Part shown: piece by piece, positions 23,901 through 35,559 of the stretch
How the letters are laid out: every line of letters begins with the position of its first letter
Numbering within the stretch: position 1 is the first letter of the stretch
Assembly (NCBI GenBank): GCA_007922305.1
Contig: ML677333.1
Location: forward strand, 12,750,541 to 12,814,540
Length of the DNA stretch: 64,000 nt
From: Dermatemys mawii
Lineage: Eukaryota; Chordata; Testudines; Dermatemydidae
Direction: 5' to 3'
Notes under the pieces: generated by a model
Told to the model about the DNA's origin: nothing
What the model saw: only the letters and a program-made list of their open reading frames with translations
Database searches by the model: none
Program-made: the position numbers and the translations under genes

Positions 23901-24784
23901 TTTTTTCAAATGATATTCCAAAATTGATTGGTGTTTTGGCTTTTTGAGGTCATTATATAAATATGCCATTCGCTTTGCCAAAAATCAAGAGGTGTTGGTC
24001 CAACATGCAGGCTGTCTTTGGATTTTAAGTATTAATTCATTTATATATCCTGTCCTGAAATCTGTTTGGCTGGAATGATTTAAACTAACATTTCCTGTCA
24101 ACGGATTGGAACTCCAGTCTCAGGAGACTGCTGCCCACGGACATCTTACCCTATTGCCAACCATAGTTAATATTTCAGCAATCTAAAAGGGAAAACAAAT
24201 TCCTTGCTGAAAATTTTGCCTGTTGAGTGATATATTACCTATCTTCATTTAATAGGTTAATATATGGATATAGGGATCATACTGATTAGAGACTCAGGCT
24301 TTTGCTTTAGAAGGCTTCAAGATAATGGATGAACATCGTATTAAGCTGCTCCCCTTGCATAATCCTTACCTTTAATTGTGATCAGGGCTGGCAGAATGAG
24401 GGGCAATTTGTCAGAGACAGATTGCAGTCCTTTGTTTGCAAGAGCATGGTTAAAGCCACAAGGGTCCATGCCACATCAACATGCTGTAATGTATGTGCTC
24501 ATCTTTGTGGCCACTGATCAGTGCACGAAAAAAAGCAGTTTTCCTCCCTGCAGATAAAAACTGAAATAAATTCTCGCCCCTAAAAACCTCAATAAATTCT
24601 CAGTCCTGGCAAGCATTACTGATGTCCTTACATTCACTAGTGTTGCTTGGAAAGGAAGATCTATTTTTCTTAGCAAGCATCTGATTCTGGCTCTGTGGAA
24701 GAGAAAACATATGTATTTAAGAAAACAGGTTTGAACTAGTATAAACGGACAATTCTCTGTAACTTGAAGTCTTTAAAACATGAT
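23901..24784. other. No recognised feature
   Basis: AT-rich, no repeat signature. Confidence 0.5.
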
Positions 24785-24926
24785 TTGAGGAATTCAGTAA
24801 CTCAGCTAGAGGTTATAGGTCTATTACAGGAGGGGTGCGTGAGGTTCTGTGGCCTGCAATGTGCAGGAGGTCAGACCAGATGATCATGATAGTCCCTTCT
24901 GGCCTTAAAGTCTATGAGTGTATGAC
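24785..24926 (+). mobile_element. CR1 LINE 3' tail
   Basis: The sequence 'gaggttctgtggcctgca' followed by 'cagaccagatgatcatgat' and 'ggccttaaagtctatgagt' is a CR1 3' end. Confidence 0.8.
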
Positions 24927-27261
24927 AGAGGTACATAGGACAGTTAGGCGTAGAGTGCTCCTATATTGCTAGCTGTAAATAATGAATGATTGGATTGTAC
25001 CCCCATGTAATATATCTGAACATATTCTGCAAAAATTAATAGCAAACATTAATGGAGTCAGCAAAATGCCCCGCAAAAAACAATCTGCTCCTCCTTTCCC
25101 AGCACCAGTAAATACTGTGCCACTTAAAATCCAGATTAAACAGCTGTGTCTTGCATTGTATCCTAACCTCTGACTTTTGTGGGCTGCAAGGAGAGAGTGA
25201 AAGTTCCAAAAAGTGAGGGGCATCCATCTGCTCAGAACAGCCTATTGCTTGCCCCTAGGAGTTCAATTTTGGTGGCAGTAAGCAACAGTGACCGAGCTGA
25301 TTGCAATCAGTAGTACAGGGGGAGGGCAGGGGAATATAATACAGTATGTTGTATGAACAAATGTCTTAAACAAGTATAATGATATTTAAATAGATCTAGA
25401 AAAGATATGAAAATGAGACCGGTGACTAAAATAAATAAGCAAGTGAATAAACAGGACAGATAAGGGATAAAATGGAAAGAGGACCTAGAGAGAAGCAAAG
25501 ATAAGTAAGGGTTGGATATATATATACCTTCCAAAATTTTAGATCTCATGCAAAAAAGTCATTAATGAGGATGTTTAAGCAGTTTGCAGAGCAGCAGACT
25601 ATAGGGTACATACATATGACCGCTCGCCTTAACTTCATTGACAAGTGATATAATCACTTCAGCACTTCTAGACTTGGACACAGGCAGTCTCTAAACTAGC
25701 ACTGCAATTAATACTGTAGGTTGACTACAGAATGGGCTGTGAGCTCTACATACCATTGGGAAACTCTGCTTCCTTTATTAAAACATAGGAGGCCAACTGT
25801 CTCAAATAGCTTATTAAATACTATGTTTGTTTACAGTGACGAAGCCAGATCCAGCATTACATGCAGCTAGTAGAAACATCAGCTTAGCACCAAATAGAGC
25901 TGGGCAAAGTATTTATAACAGATTTTATAGAACAAATTTAGCCCTTCTTTTCCCGTTTGCAAATCACCTGCAAACAGACTTGGATCATTAAGAATTTGTT
26001 CTTTATCCAAATTTGTTTGAAAAATAAATTACAATGGATGGTCTTAAAGTTTCTTTTTATATTTATACTGTTAGATAAGCTATCATTGGTGTGGTAGGAA
26101 TCCCCTATCCTTACAACGCGGAATTTGGACAGCACCATAAATATCTTGCTTAATAAGAAAAAGTTAAAAAAGAAACATTTTACTGGCGCCCACTCCACAG
26201 GAACATATTTGAGCCTATGAGTTGTCTGCAAACTGTTCAGTTCAAACACATCTTTAACTATCTGCTCTGTGTAATTTGTGCATATGATTGGATACCTAAG
26301 TCTCATGATATTGTTTCTGCTTCCTCATTGAAAGACTGAATCTGTAAAAACTAAGAGGAGGAAAAGTCCCACTGATTTTCAGTAAGACAGTCTCCTACAG
26401 CTCAGATTCTGAAAGGTATTTAGGTGTGAGTGAGCAGGATGGGATAGGAAGTGGGTGAAGCCATGCTTACGCCTTCTCAATGACCTGGCTGGCATAATAA
26501 TGCCAATAGGCTGGGGAGAGACTGGTGCACCAGATATAGACTACTCAGAATCACAGCTTGCCTTCCATTCTGCTTCAGAGACAGATCAAACCAAACTCAT
26601 GGCAAACTACAGTTGAGCCCTTAATAATAGTGAAACTTGCCTACATTTGCTCTTACTTTCAGTTGATACTGATTATTTCTTGATGTTCTGGGCAACACAG
26701 ATCTGTTGTCTCATATAATCATAAAAAGATGAAGGCATCCAACGTTCTCTAGTGCTGTTATTGTAGCAGATTACTTTTTGATAGGCCAGTTGTTAACAAG
26801 CTCTCTTGTACTCCTGTTGTTAAACATTCCCTTACAAGTGTAAACTCTACCTCATTCTCCCACCTCAGCTGGTTCCCACTGGAACAACCATAATTCTGTC
26901 AGGAGACAGCCTGACTGCCTGTGATGATGTTTGGCATGAGTCAGAGTGGGGGCAGGAGATTAAAATGTAATAGAGAAACACAATGTAAAGATCATCGATT
27001 TAAAAAAAAAATCAATGTCATGTGAAAATTGTTTTACCAGCCATTGTAACAACCAAGATTACCATAACTGAAAGGGATCAGAGGCAAAATATTTTTCTCC
27101 ACTTTATTTACACTGTGGGTTTGCAAGGAGACTGTGTGCAATAAGTTTCACTGTAATCTGCTTTTCCTGTTTACATCATGTATTTTATACATAAGACACA
27201 GTGAAATAGAGTCTAAATGGTCCGAAGTGGTGCTATTAATCATTTGTATTGCAGTAGGCCC
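24927..27261. other. No recognised feature
   Basis: The longest quiet stretch in the window. The 122-codon minus-strand frame at 25938-26306 is low-complexity, lysine/phenylalanine-rich and lacks recognisable motifs. Confidence 0.5.
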
Positions 27262-27470
27262 TAGAGATTTTCACAATGGTCCCTTCTGCCCTTGGAATCT
27301 ATGAATCCCAATCAGGGATTGGGGCTCCCATTGTGTTAAGTACTGTACATACACACACAGACTGTAAAAATATGGGTCCTGGCCAAAGAACTCACAAGTT
27401 AAGCGTGAGAATCATTTCCCCCATTGTACACGTGGGTTGTGGTGTTTTGTTTTTTGTTTTTAAATAGTAA
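27262..27470 (+). repeat. CR1 tail joined to an old amniote repeat
   Basis: A short CR1 tail ('cacaatggtcccttctgcc', 'ttggaatctatgaa') ends at 27306. It is directly followed by 'ggggctcccattgtgttaag' and 'aagaactcacaagttaa', resembling the widespread old repeat that also occurs around 35560-35722. Confidence 0.6.
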
Positions 27471-27974
27471 GAAAACACTTTAAAAGATAGTTTGTAAATA
27501 TGGTTGTAAACCCACACAAATTGGCAAGGGACTTAAAGGCAGGAGTAAATACCTGAAACTGCTTACCTCAATTTTTTTTAATTACTAGATTTAAATTGAT
27601 ATACTGAAGTAGATGATTCCTAATAATGCAACATCATTAATGGTTATAAAGGGCTTTGAGATTCTCAAATGGATGATTCAATAGAAGTAAACAAACAAAC
27701 CTAAATTAATTGGATAATTATTCTGTACAGCAAAATTCATTAGTTGTGTGAAACACAACGTATGTCTGTTACTGAACTGCAACTAAACTTTAACTGAACC
27801 TGGCTAACTCAATGGCCAAATTGTCTGACTAGATATTTTATTATGCAGACCATTTCTTTTGTTTAACCTGACCTTTCTTTCTCTCTGTTCTTCATAATCT
27901 CCTTTTTAATGAGCCTGTTGGTTGGGGAATTTCACACAGACTATGATGAAAGGAAAACCCTTCCTCTTCTAAGG
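27471..27974. other. No recognised feature
   Basis: AT-rich sequence. Confidence 0.5.
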
Positions 27975-28110
27975 AAGGTAGGTAGGGGCAGCTCTAAGTT
28001 TTCTGTCTCCCCAAGCGTGGAAGCTCTGCGGCACTCCTGTGGGGGGTCCGCGGCTGCCATGGATTCAGTGGCATTTCTGCAGGGGGTGAATGGGTCCCAT
28101 GGAGCTTGAA
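27975..28110 (+). mobile_element. GC-rich MITE fragment
   Basis: It begins 'gtaggggcagctctaagtt' and contains 'tccgcggctgccatgg', a GC-rich island in AT-rich surroundings resembling one end of a turtle foldback MITE. The other end is missing. Confidence 0.5.
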
Positions 28111-28479
28111 GCGCTGGTGCCTGGAGCTGGCCTTTGCGGTAGGGAAGGCAGGGGATGTCTGGAATCTAACTTCCTTGGGGTCTCAGCCAAATGGGCACAG
28201 ACTTAGGAGTTTTCTCCCATAAATACATCACTGGCAGGATTGCAGTTAGACAGACACCTCGGAAATGCCTTACGACATGAGTAGAGAACTAAAAGTACAT
28301 GTCAAATTTATGACACAGAGTGCAGAAAACATCATGGTTATTGTGACAGAGAGTCTGGGGTCTGTCAGTAATTTATATTTCAAAGCAAGGGAAGGTGGGC
28401 AAGAGGGATTTATAATGAGGAAAATCCATTCTGTCTTTTTGAGAGGGCACTATACAAACCACAGCCAAGAACATGAAAA

Positions 28480-28521
28480 TGCAAATCAGAATTCACTGAC
28501 TGCAAATCAGAATTCATTGAC
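28480..28521. repeat. 21-bp tandem duplication, two copies
   Basis: A 21-bp unit beginning TGCAAATCAGAATTCA is repeated with one mismatch visible. Confidence 0.9.
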
Positions 28522-29121
28522 CTTGGTTGGTGAGCATTGCTAAACCATTGAATTACATATGTGAAATGCTATAGTTGGAGCCAGGAAGTTGGGTAGTGTG
28601 GTTGTTATCAGAATAAGGAGGACAATCATCCCCATGCAATTTTTGCATTTCCTCCTGCAACTGACCAAACATTGTGTTGTGGCCATGCTGATGTATCTTC
28701 ACCTTCCCTTCACTTGAGAGTTGACTTGGATCAAGGAATTTGGCAAGCAGGTCTGGGGGACATGGGAAAGGATCTCTGGGACACAGAAGGGGAAGGCTGC
28801 ACCAGCCTATCTGCAGATGGCCTGAAGAGGCTGATTTGAAGAGATGTAAGATTTTTCTGTTCCGTATATATCTAACCTCAGGAAAGCATACTGCTCAGGG
28901 CTTTGCAAAGTGTTCAGATGAGGGTTTTTTTTGTTACTTTTTGTAAGCCATTTTGTTTTACTATAATCTTCTATCTTCTTTTAATTTTTTTTTTTAAGTA
29001 AAAACTATTGTTGAATAGGTAACTTCACACACAAGGCCCCAAAGAGATGAGAATTCCTCAGCCTCTAGGGAGTGGTGCTGAACAGTAAGGAGTTTCTGGA
29101 GCCTCAATCCCAACCAGAGTC
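28522..29121. other. No recognised feature
   Basis: No motif or repeat recognised. Confidence 0.45.
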
Positions 29122-29200
29122 TCAGGGTGAAATCCTGTCCTCATTGAAATCAGTGGCAAATCTCCCACTTACTTTAGTGGGCCTGGATTTCACTCGTTGT
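29122..29200. repeat. Old palindromic repeat
   Basis: The left arm 'ggtgaaatcctgtcctcatt' faces the right arm 'agtgggcctggatttcac' around 'gtggcaaatctcccac'. This is a short eroded hairpin typical of an old amniote repeat. Confidence 0.6.
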
Positions 29201-30172
29201 CAACAGGCACCGACAAAGATGTGCTCTCCTATTGATGTGTGTCACCAAAGGGACATGGGTCACACACAAGGGGAGAAGAACTACAGAGATGCAAGGTGAC
29301 CAGAGGGTTGCAGGTTATTAGTTACTGTAATTCACTGAAAAGTCTTCATAGTCATTTGCTGTTTCACATATTGAAGCTTCAATTGCTAGTGCATGTAGTG
29401 GTTGTTAAGTGCGTACAGTTTGAAGTGCTCTCAAGTTTTTAGGACAGCTTCTTAGGCTGTATGAAACAGTGCTTCTCCATTGACTGACATGGAGTCCACC
29501 ATTGAGAATCTGGTTCATTTAACTAGCTTCACACCAATCCACCATTGAGGATCAGGCTCATGTAACTAGCTCACAAGTTTTATTGTGAGCGAATTGGACT
29601 TCGCAGTATGAGGACTGGCCTTTTAAAACAAAAGAAGTACTGTGGTCATGAGTGAAGAGTAGCACCTCCTGAAAACATATTCAGTTAAAGTTTGGTATGT
29701 GATTGCTGTTCATTTAGTGAGAAAAAATTGGTTGTCAGAAAAGCCAGCAAAAGCTTTTACCCAGAGTGATTTGATGGCATTTTTTATTGGTGGAATGCTG
29801 CCCTCTGGGCCTGTAATCCTAAAATATAATATAGATACTCTCTGAAGTAAGACAGCTTTGGAAATCTGATTGGAGAGAGACTGCAAAGCTACATAGATTG
29901 AAGTACAGTGTCTTTCCAAATAAACACAGCACAATTGATCTTGACGTGTACTATATTGTTCTTATTGGAAAGAAATTGAATACAGAAAGCCTCCTGCAGC
30001 AAATGAAAATAAGTCTAGTGAAACACATAGGGTTACACTCTCAGGGCACAGACTGTGGCTCGAACATTTGATGTGCAAATTCTTTTACATTGTTTTTGAC
30101 AGAATTCTGCCTTTAAACTGCATAAAGGTTCAGCTTTCACTTTGATCTTGATAAGCCTTATTCATTTATTTT
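29201..30172. other. No recognised feature
   Basis: Contains a weak local direct repeat 'ccaccattgag' (29497 and 29539). Otherwise nothing was recognised. Confidence 0.45.
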
Positions 30173-30620
30173 TGTTTATTTAGAGGCACTTGTATGGCAC
30201 TCATTACTGTACCTGTAGTGTCTTATTGCTTCAAAAACATTAAAGAATTTACCCATGTGAGTTAAGGAATATTACTGCTCCATTTTAAAGACAAGAAAAC
30301 TGAGGCAAAAAGATGAAGGCCAAAGATCTGGTGCCTAAAATAGGCACCAAAGTCTGAATTTAGGTACCTAAATAAACAGTCTGATTTTCAGAGATTCTGA
30401 GCCCCTGCAGATCCCATTGGTTCTATTGAAGCTTATGAGTGTTCAACATCTTTGAAAATCAGGCCACTTACTCAGGAATTTAAATATAGATTCAGGATCC
30501 CACTGTAAGATAATGAAGGTAAATGTCAGCCCCAAATCACACAGTAAGTCTGCATTCAAATAAAGAATATAGCCCAGCTCTCTTGATTCCCAGTCCAGGG
30601 CCTTTAACCACTCCTATGTA
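30173..30620 (-). repeat. MIR-like SINE remnant (antisense) with a palindromic insert
   Basis: The flanks carry the antisense MIR/CORE-SINE pattern: 'ctgctccattttaaagac', 'gaaaactgaggcaaaaag', and after the insert 'cccaaatcacacagtaag' and 'ttcccagtccagggcc'. Between them a hairpin (about 30381-30462) has arms 'ctgattttcagag' and 'ctttgaaaatcag', probably a foldback MITE. Confidence 0.6.
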
Positions 30621-30789
30621 TCCAGAGGCAGCTTAGAGCTGTGAGTCAGGTCTGTGAGATCCTCAGGCCTCTCCCCTGGTGGAATATCTGACTGCTGTGG
30701 CACCATGCAGCAGCACTGTCTGTTAGTTGTCTTTGCCTGCTGAGTTTCTTTTCCCTTCACTCGTGACTGGGATGGGGGCAGTTAGACCT

Positions 30790-30905
30790 AGTGATCAAAC
30801 CAGGAGTCAGACCTAGTGGTTACCATGGGAGTAATAGTCAGGAAACAGAGCCCAGGGTCAGAGCTGAAGTGAGAGATCAGGAATCAGAGCCGAGAGTCAG
30901 GATTG
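30790..30905. repeat. Degenerate short-unit repeat
   Basis: Several variants of 'aggagtcagacctagtgg' and 'cagagcc(c/g)agggtcaga' follow each other. This resembles the repetitive portion of some reptile LTRs, but no ends were found. Confidence 0.4.
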
Positions 30906-31814
30906 GATTACTTGGAATGAACCAAGGTTAAGCACATGGGCTATCACAGCCATGGACAAATGCTTTGAACAACTAGTGAGCTGCTGCTGGACTTAAGTGC
31001 TGGTCTGTTCATTCTTCCCACCATACACCCATCAGGCATTGTAGCCAATCAGACAGCCTATTACAGGCCAGGTGTGCTCAGTCGGTTGCCTGGAGACTGA
31101 TTCTGCTGCAGGTCCTGAGTCGTCCTTTCATTTTGAGGGCATATTTTAACTGTTGCTCTAGTCTGGGGGCTTTTGTGACCCAGATAGGTACTATACCCCC
31201 CCTTCCACAGAGGCTGGGACTCCCTCTGCAATCCTGTCCTCCTCAGAAGTTTTACATTAATTTTCCATTTACTCTTTTCTATCATCCTCTTCTCCTTTGT
31301 GTTTCCCTTGTTAGCTGCTGTGTGGGTTATAGTTGCACAAACAGAATGATTTATCAGTGAAGAGGTAGTGTAGCCATTAAAAAGCGTTACTTGGCTAAAA
31401 CAGAAACATGAAGATTATAACAATAGGATCCCTGTTATCTGGCACTGTTCGCACAGAACAAGACAATGTACTTGCAGCGGACTGTGGCTAATACATGTGG
31501 AAGGTCATTAGCTGGAATATTGACAGGTTGAACAAATTAACAGAAATGAAAGAGGGCAATGCTATACGTTAAAAACTGCTCTTTTGTTTCTTCAAGATAC
31601 TTCTCTTTCTGAGCAGGAGACCAAGAAACTGGAAAAGAAATGAACAAATCTAGTGAATTTGACCATATATTTCTCATTTCAATTCTTTCTCACAAAACAC
31701 TAAGAACTAAAATTATGAATAGTTTGGGCTAGATCCACAAAGAGATTCAGAGGCCTGACACTTGAGCAGTGCCTGGCCCATTTTCCCTCTCCTGGACCCC
31801 AGGATGGGAAGAGG

Positions 31815-32033
31815 GTCTGCGACTCCCCACAGCTGCCTATGTGGCTCTTACCTCGGCCTGACTCTGGCTTCTGGCCTGGCCTGGAGGTGGTGCCTGTGAC
31901 TCCCCACAGTCACAGATGATGCCTGTGACTCCCGCCGGGCCTGGCCTGGAGGTGGTGTCTGCAACTCCCCACAGCTGCCTGTGTTGCTCTTACCTCGACC
32001 TGGCCCTGGCTTCTGGCCGGGCCTGGAGGTGGT
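31815..32033. repeat. 77-bp minisatellite (two full units, partial units between)
   Basis: Unit one, 31815-31891, and unit two, 31957-32033, are each 77 bp, start 'gtctgc', and end with 'ctggaggtggt'. They differ at a few positions. Two shortened units lie between them, carrying 'gcctgtgactcc'. The block is GC-rich against its AT-rich surroundings. Confidence 0.85.
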
Positions 32034-32774
32034 GCCTCAGGGGCCAAAGAAGGAGTGCTTTAGCCACTGGGCAACTGTGTGTAAAGGGATCACCTCTTCC
32101 TCTTCTGTTTTTTGTGAGAAAGGGCTGATCTGGGTGCCTAACCCCAGGAGAAGAGTCGTGGTCATGAATCCTGGGAATGATGGCGGAGCCTCCCTCAGCA
32201 TATCTGACCAGAGAGTTTTGGAGAAATCCAACTTCAATAACAATCAGAATTTCCAGTCAAGAATTGTTGGGCCAAATTCAGCAGTGACTTGTGAGACTCC
32301 TTATATACAGCTTTCCTAGACCTAATTATGTCTGTTTACCAAGGTTTGAGTATGAAGGAGTCTACCTTGATGTATTTTACATTCTGAGGAGCTAGAAAAT
32401 GGCTTCTGAAAGTGAGGGATGATCTACTGAACTTGTACACTCTTATACCATTTGTGACAGATTGACAATAACCTGTAATATCCTGAACAACCCCACTGAA
32501 GTTAAAATAAACTTTATTGAATTAAATTAAATGTTATTGAATTAGGGTTAATATCTTTGGGGTACATTGTATTAAAAGTGCAGTTGTGTATGTTTTCCTG
32601 TGGCATTGGACATATCTTCTCTAGTAAGAAGGGGGAGTGCTAATAAACTTCCTCCACTCTCTTTTGAAGTCACCTCCTAGAGAGATATGCATATACAAAT
32701 TCAAACTGGATTCTCCAGAGACCAACAGACAAAGAAAATACTTTTCATGAAGGCTAAAGTAGTGCTCATCTTTT
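32034..32774. other. No recognised feature
   Basis: A 112-codon frame (31981-32319) starts inside the minisatellite and has no motif. Confidence 0.45.
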
Positions 32775-34162
32775 AAAAAAAGAGAAGAAGGAAGATCTGG
32801 GGAACTGCAGGTCAGTCAGCCTCACCTCAGTCCCTGGAAAAATCATGGAGCAGAGCCTCAAGGAATCAATTTTGAAGCACTTAGAGGAGAGGAATGTGAT
32901 TAGGAACAGTCAGCAGGGATTCACCAAGGGAATATCATGCCTGGCTAACCTAACTGCCTTCCATGATGAGATAACTGGCTGTGTGAATGAGAAAAAAATC
33001 AGTAGACATGTTATTCCTTGACTTTAGCAAAGATTTTGATACAGTCTCCTACAGTATTCTTGCCAACAAGTTAAAGAAGTATGGGCTGGATGAATGGACT
33101 ATAAGGTGGAGAGAAAGATGGCTAGATTGTCGGGCTCAACAGGTAGTGATCAATGTCTCGATGTCTAGTTGGCAGCCGGTATCAAGTGGAGTACCCCAAG
33201 GGTCAGTCCTGGGGCTGGTTTTGTTCAATATCTTCATTAATGATCTGGAGGATGGCGTGGACCACACCCTCAGCTAGTTTGCAGATGACACTAAACTGGG
33301 AGGAGTGGTAGATATGCTGGAGGGTAAGGATAGGATACAGAGGGACCTAAACAAATTAGAGGATTGGGCCAAAAGAAATCTGATGAGGTTCAGTCAGGAC
33401 AAGTGCAGAGTCCTGCACTTAGGACGGAAGAATCCCATGCACTGCTACAGACTAGGGACCGAATGGCTAGGCAGCAGTTCTGCAGAAAAGGACCTAGGGA
33501 TTACAGTAGACGAGAAGCTGGATATGAGTCAACAGTGTGCCCTTGTTGCCAAGACGGCTAACAGCATGTTGGGCTGTATAAGTAGGGGCATTGCCAGCAG
33601 ATTGAGGGATGTGATCATTCCCCTCTATTTGGCATTGGTGAGACCCCATATGGAGTACTGCGTCCAGTTTTGGGCCCCACATTACAAGGAGGATGTGGAA
33701 AAATTAGAAAGGGTCCAGCAGAGGGCAACAAAAATGATTAGAGGGCTGGAGCACATGATTTACAAGGAGAAGTGGAGGGAACTGGGATTATTTAGTCTGC
33801 AGAAGAGAAGAATGAGAGGGGAATTGATAACTGCGTTCAACTACCTGAAAGGGGGTTCCAAAGAGGATGGATCTAGACTGTTCTCAGTGGTACCAGATGA
33901 CAGAACAAGGAGTAATGGTCTTAAGTTGCAGTGGGGGAGTTTTAGGTTGGATATTAGGAAAAAAAATTTTCACTAGGAAGGTGGTGAAGCACTGGAATAG
34001 GTTACCTAGGGAGGTGGTGGAATCTCCTTCCTTAGAGGTTTTTAAGGTCTGGCTTGACAAAGCCCTGGCTGGGATGATTTAGTTGGGGATTGGTCCTGCT
34101 TTGACCAGAGGGTTGGACTAGATGACCTTTTGAGGTCCCTTCCAACCCTGATATTGTATGAT
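32775..34162 (+). pseudogene. CR1 LINE ORF2, best-preserved copy
   Basis: The copy is 5'-truncated in the RT domain and runs to a complete 3' tail ending 'ccctgatattgtatga'. Frame 32987-33277 has [10 protein letters not shown] and [14 protein letters not shown], and ends at TAG immediately before F-A-D-D. Frame 33305-33976 (223 aa) carries the thumb and C-terminal domain with E-Y-C-V-Q-F-W-A-P and R-A-T-K-M-I-R-G. A frameshift in an A-rich run near 33960 moves the rest to 33867-34082. It is the youngest-looking CR1 copy in the window and belongs to the same subfamily as 14072-15703. Confidence 0.95.
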
Positions 34163-34179
34163 AAGCCTGGGTTTTAAAT

Positions 34180-34620
34180 TGACTCAGGGCCTTCCTCTTG
34201 ATCCAGTAAATAAACAGGACCCCTAGTCCACAGAGGCAATCTTTAGGCGAGGTTTGGAAGGACTTGGCCTACTGAGGCCCCATAAGACTGTGTGGCTTGT
34301 TCTGGGTTGAAGCTCTGATGAACTTGTAAGAAACCTCTAGTGTGGGGTAATGCCTGCTAAGCTTATTAGCATGTGTGTAGGTTCTTGTTATTGTTTTTAA
34401 TTTTTTTTTTGTTAATGCTTTTTAACCTTAAAAATAATGTAGGCTTGTTTAGAAAAAAACTGTGCGGTAATTTCTATCTGTGGCAATCTCTCTGTTCTCA
34501 CTCTCTGAGGAGAAAGCAAGCAAGCCTGTTTAAGCAGCCTGTATTTGCTGGGAAATCCACAGAGAAGCAATGAACAAATACTGAGGCACATGTGTATCTG
34601 GTGTTTACGCATCTGTTGAA
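34180..34620 (+). mobile_element. ERV-type LTR fragment
   Basis: It aligns with 18060-18930: 'aaggacttggcctactgag', 'gccccataagactg', 'ccttaaaaataatgtaggctt' and 'gaggagaaagcaagcaagcc'. It has no hAT insert, so it is the empty-site version of the locus at 18227. The AATAAA signal is eroded. Ends are not clear. Confidence 0.55.
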
Positions 34621-35559
34621 ACATTAATTCCATACAATTATGTTTAGAGTTTATGCAAGCAGTTTATATCTGTCAGGCTCTGCATGCTGCTTCACCTACT
34701 GTTTCAATGTCATACTTAAAGATTAAGTTTCATTGTATATATTTCTGCTCAGTAGCTGTAGCTTGAGTACAGAGAACTTCATCCTGTATGCAATTACTTC
34801 AAAAATGACATTGTGGCATTTTTGTAATACATATTTAATAAATCAGTATCTTTCCGATTCCCTAATTGGTGCAAGTATCAACAAAGCTGTGGATTTTGGA
34901 TTAAACTGGGACTCAAGGATTAATAATGATTTCCAGATTCAGATGACAGGCTTTCTCACCTCCAGAATGTTCATCTGAAATTCACCCTCATCCCCATTGT
35001 GAGCCACTTCTGTACTGATCAAAATGAAAACCACAGAGGAGGCTTTTTGTACATAAAACAAATATTAGTGTCTGGTATGAAAATGATCTTTCAATAGACC
35101 TAACATAATTTTAATCCAGTGCCAAATGTTACCCAAAGCAAGAGGGACATTTTGTCCTTCTGTATGGTATGTATATGGGACATGTTTTCTTAAAGCTCAC
35201 ACAACTTCCATGATTAATGAAAGTCATCCATGAGTGCTGCTAGGAGATGTTCTGTAACAGAGTGTACAGATTTGATATTCAATTTACAATTACAATGGCC
35301 AGGAGCAAAGTCAGAGGTAGAAGAGACAGCAGAACTGTAGTAGGCACGGGGACGAAGGCAGAAATGGAAGTGGCTTCTCCTCCCACTATGCAGTCAGCCC
35401 AGCTATTTGGGAAAAGTATCCTGGGCTCTGTATCAGAGTTGCTCACAATTAACAGCATCTCCTGTAAGTTAGCCTCCTTAGTGAACTGTGTGTGAGCATG
35501 AATGGGTGGAATAGTTTCATTGATTGGAGTGCCAGCCTATATTAATGAGAAATATGTCA
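34621..35559. other. No recognised feature
   Basis: Single-copy-looking AT-rich DNA. Confidence 0.45.

Noticed and set aside
25938..26306. 122-codon minus-strand frame as a possible exon
   Set aside because: Lysine/phenylalanine-rich AT-driven sequence with no recognisable domain or splice context.
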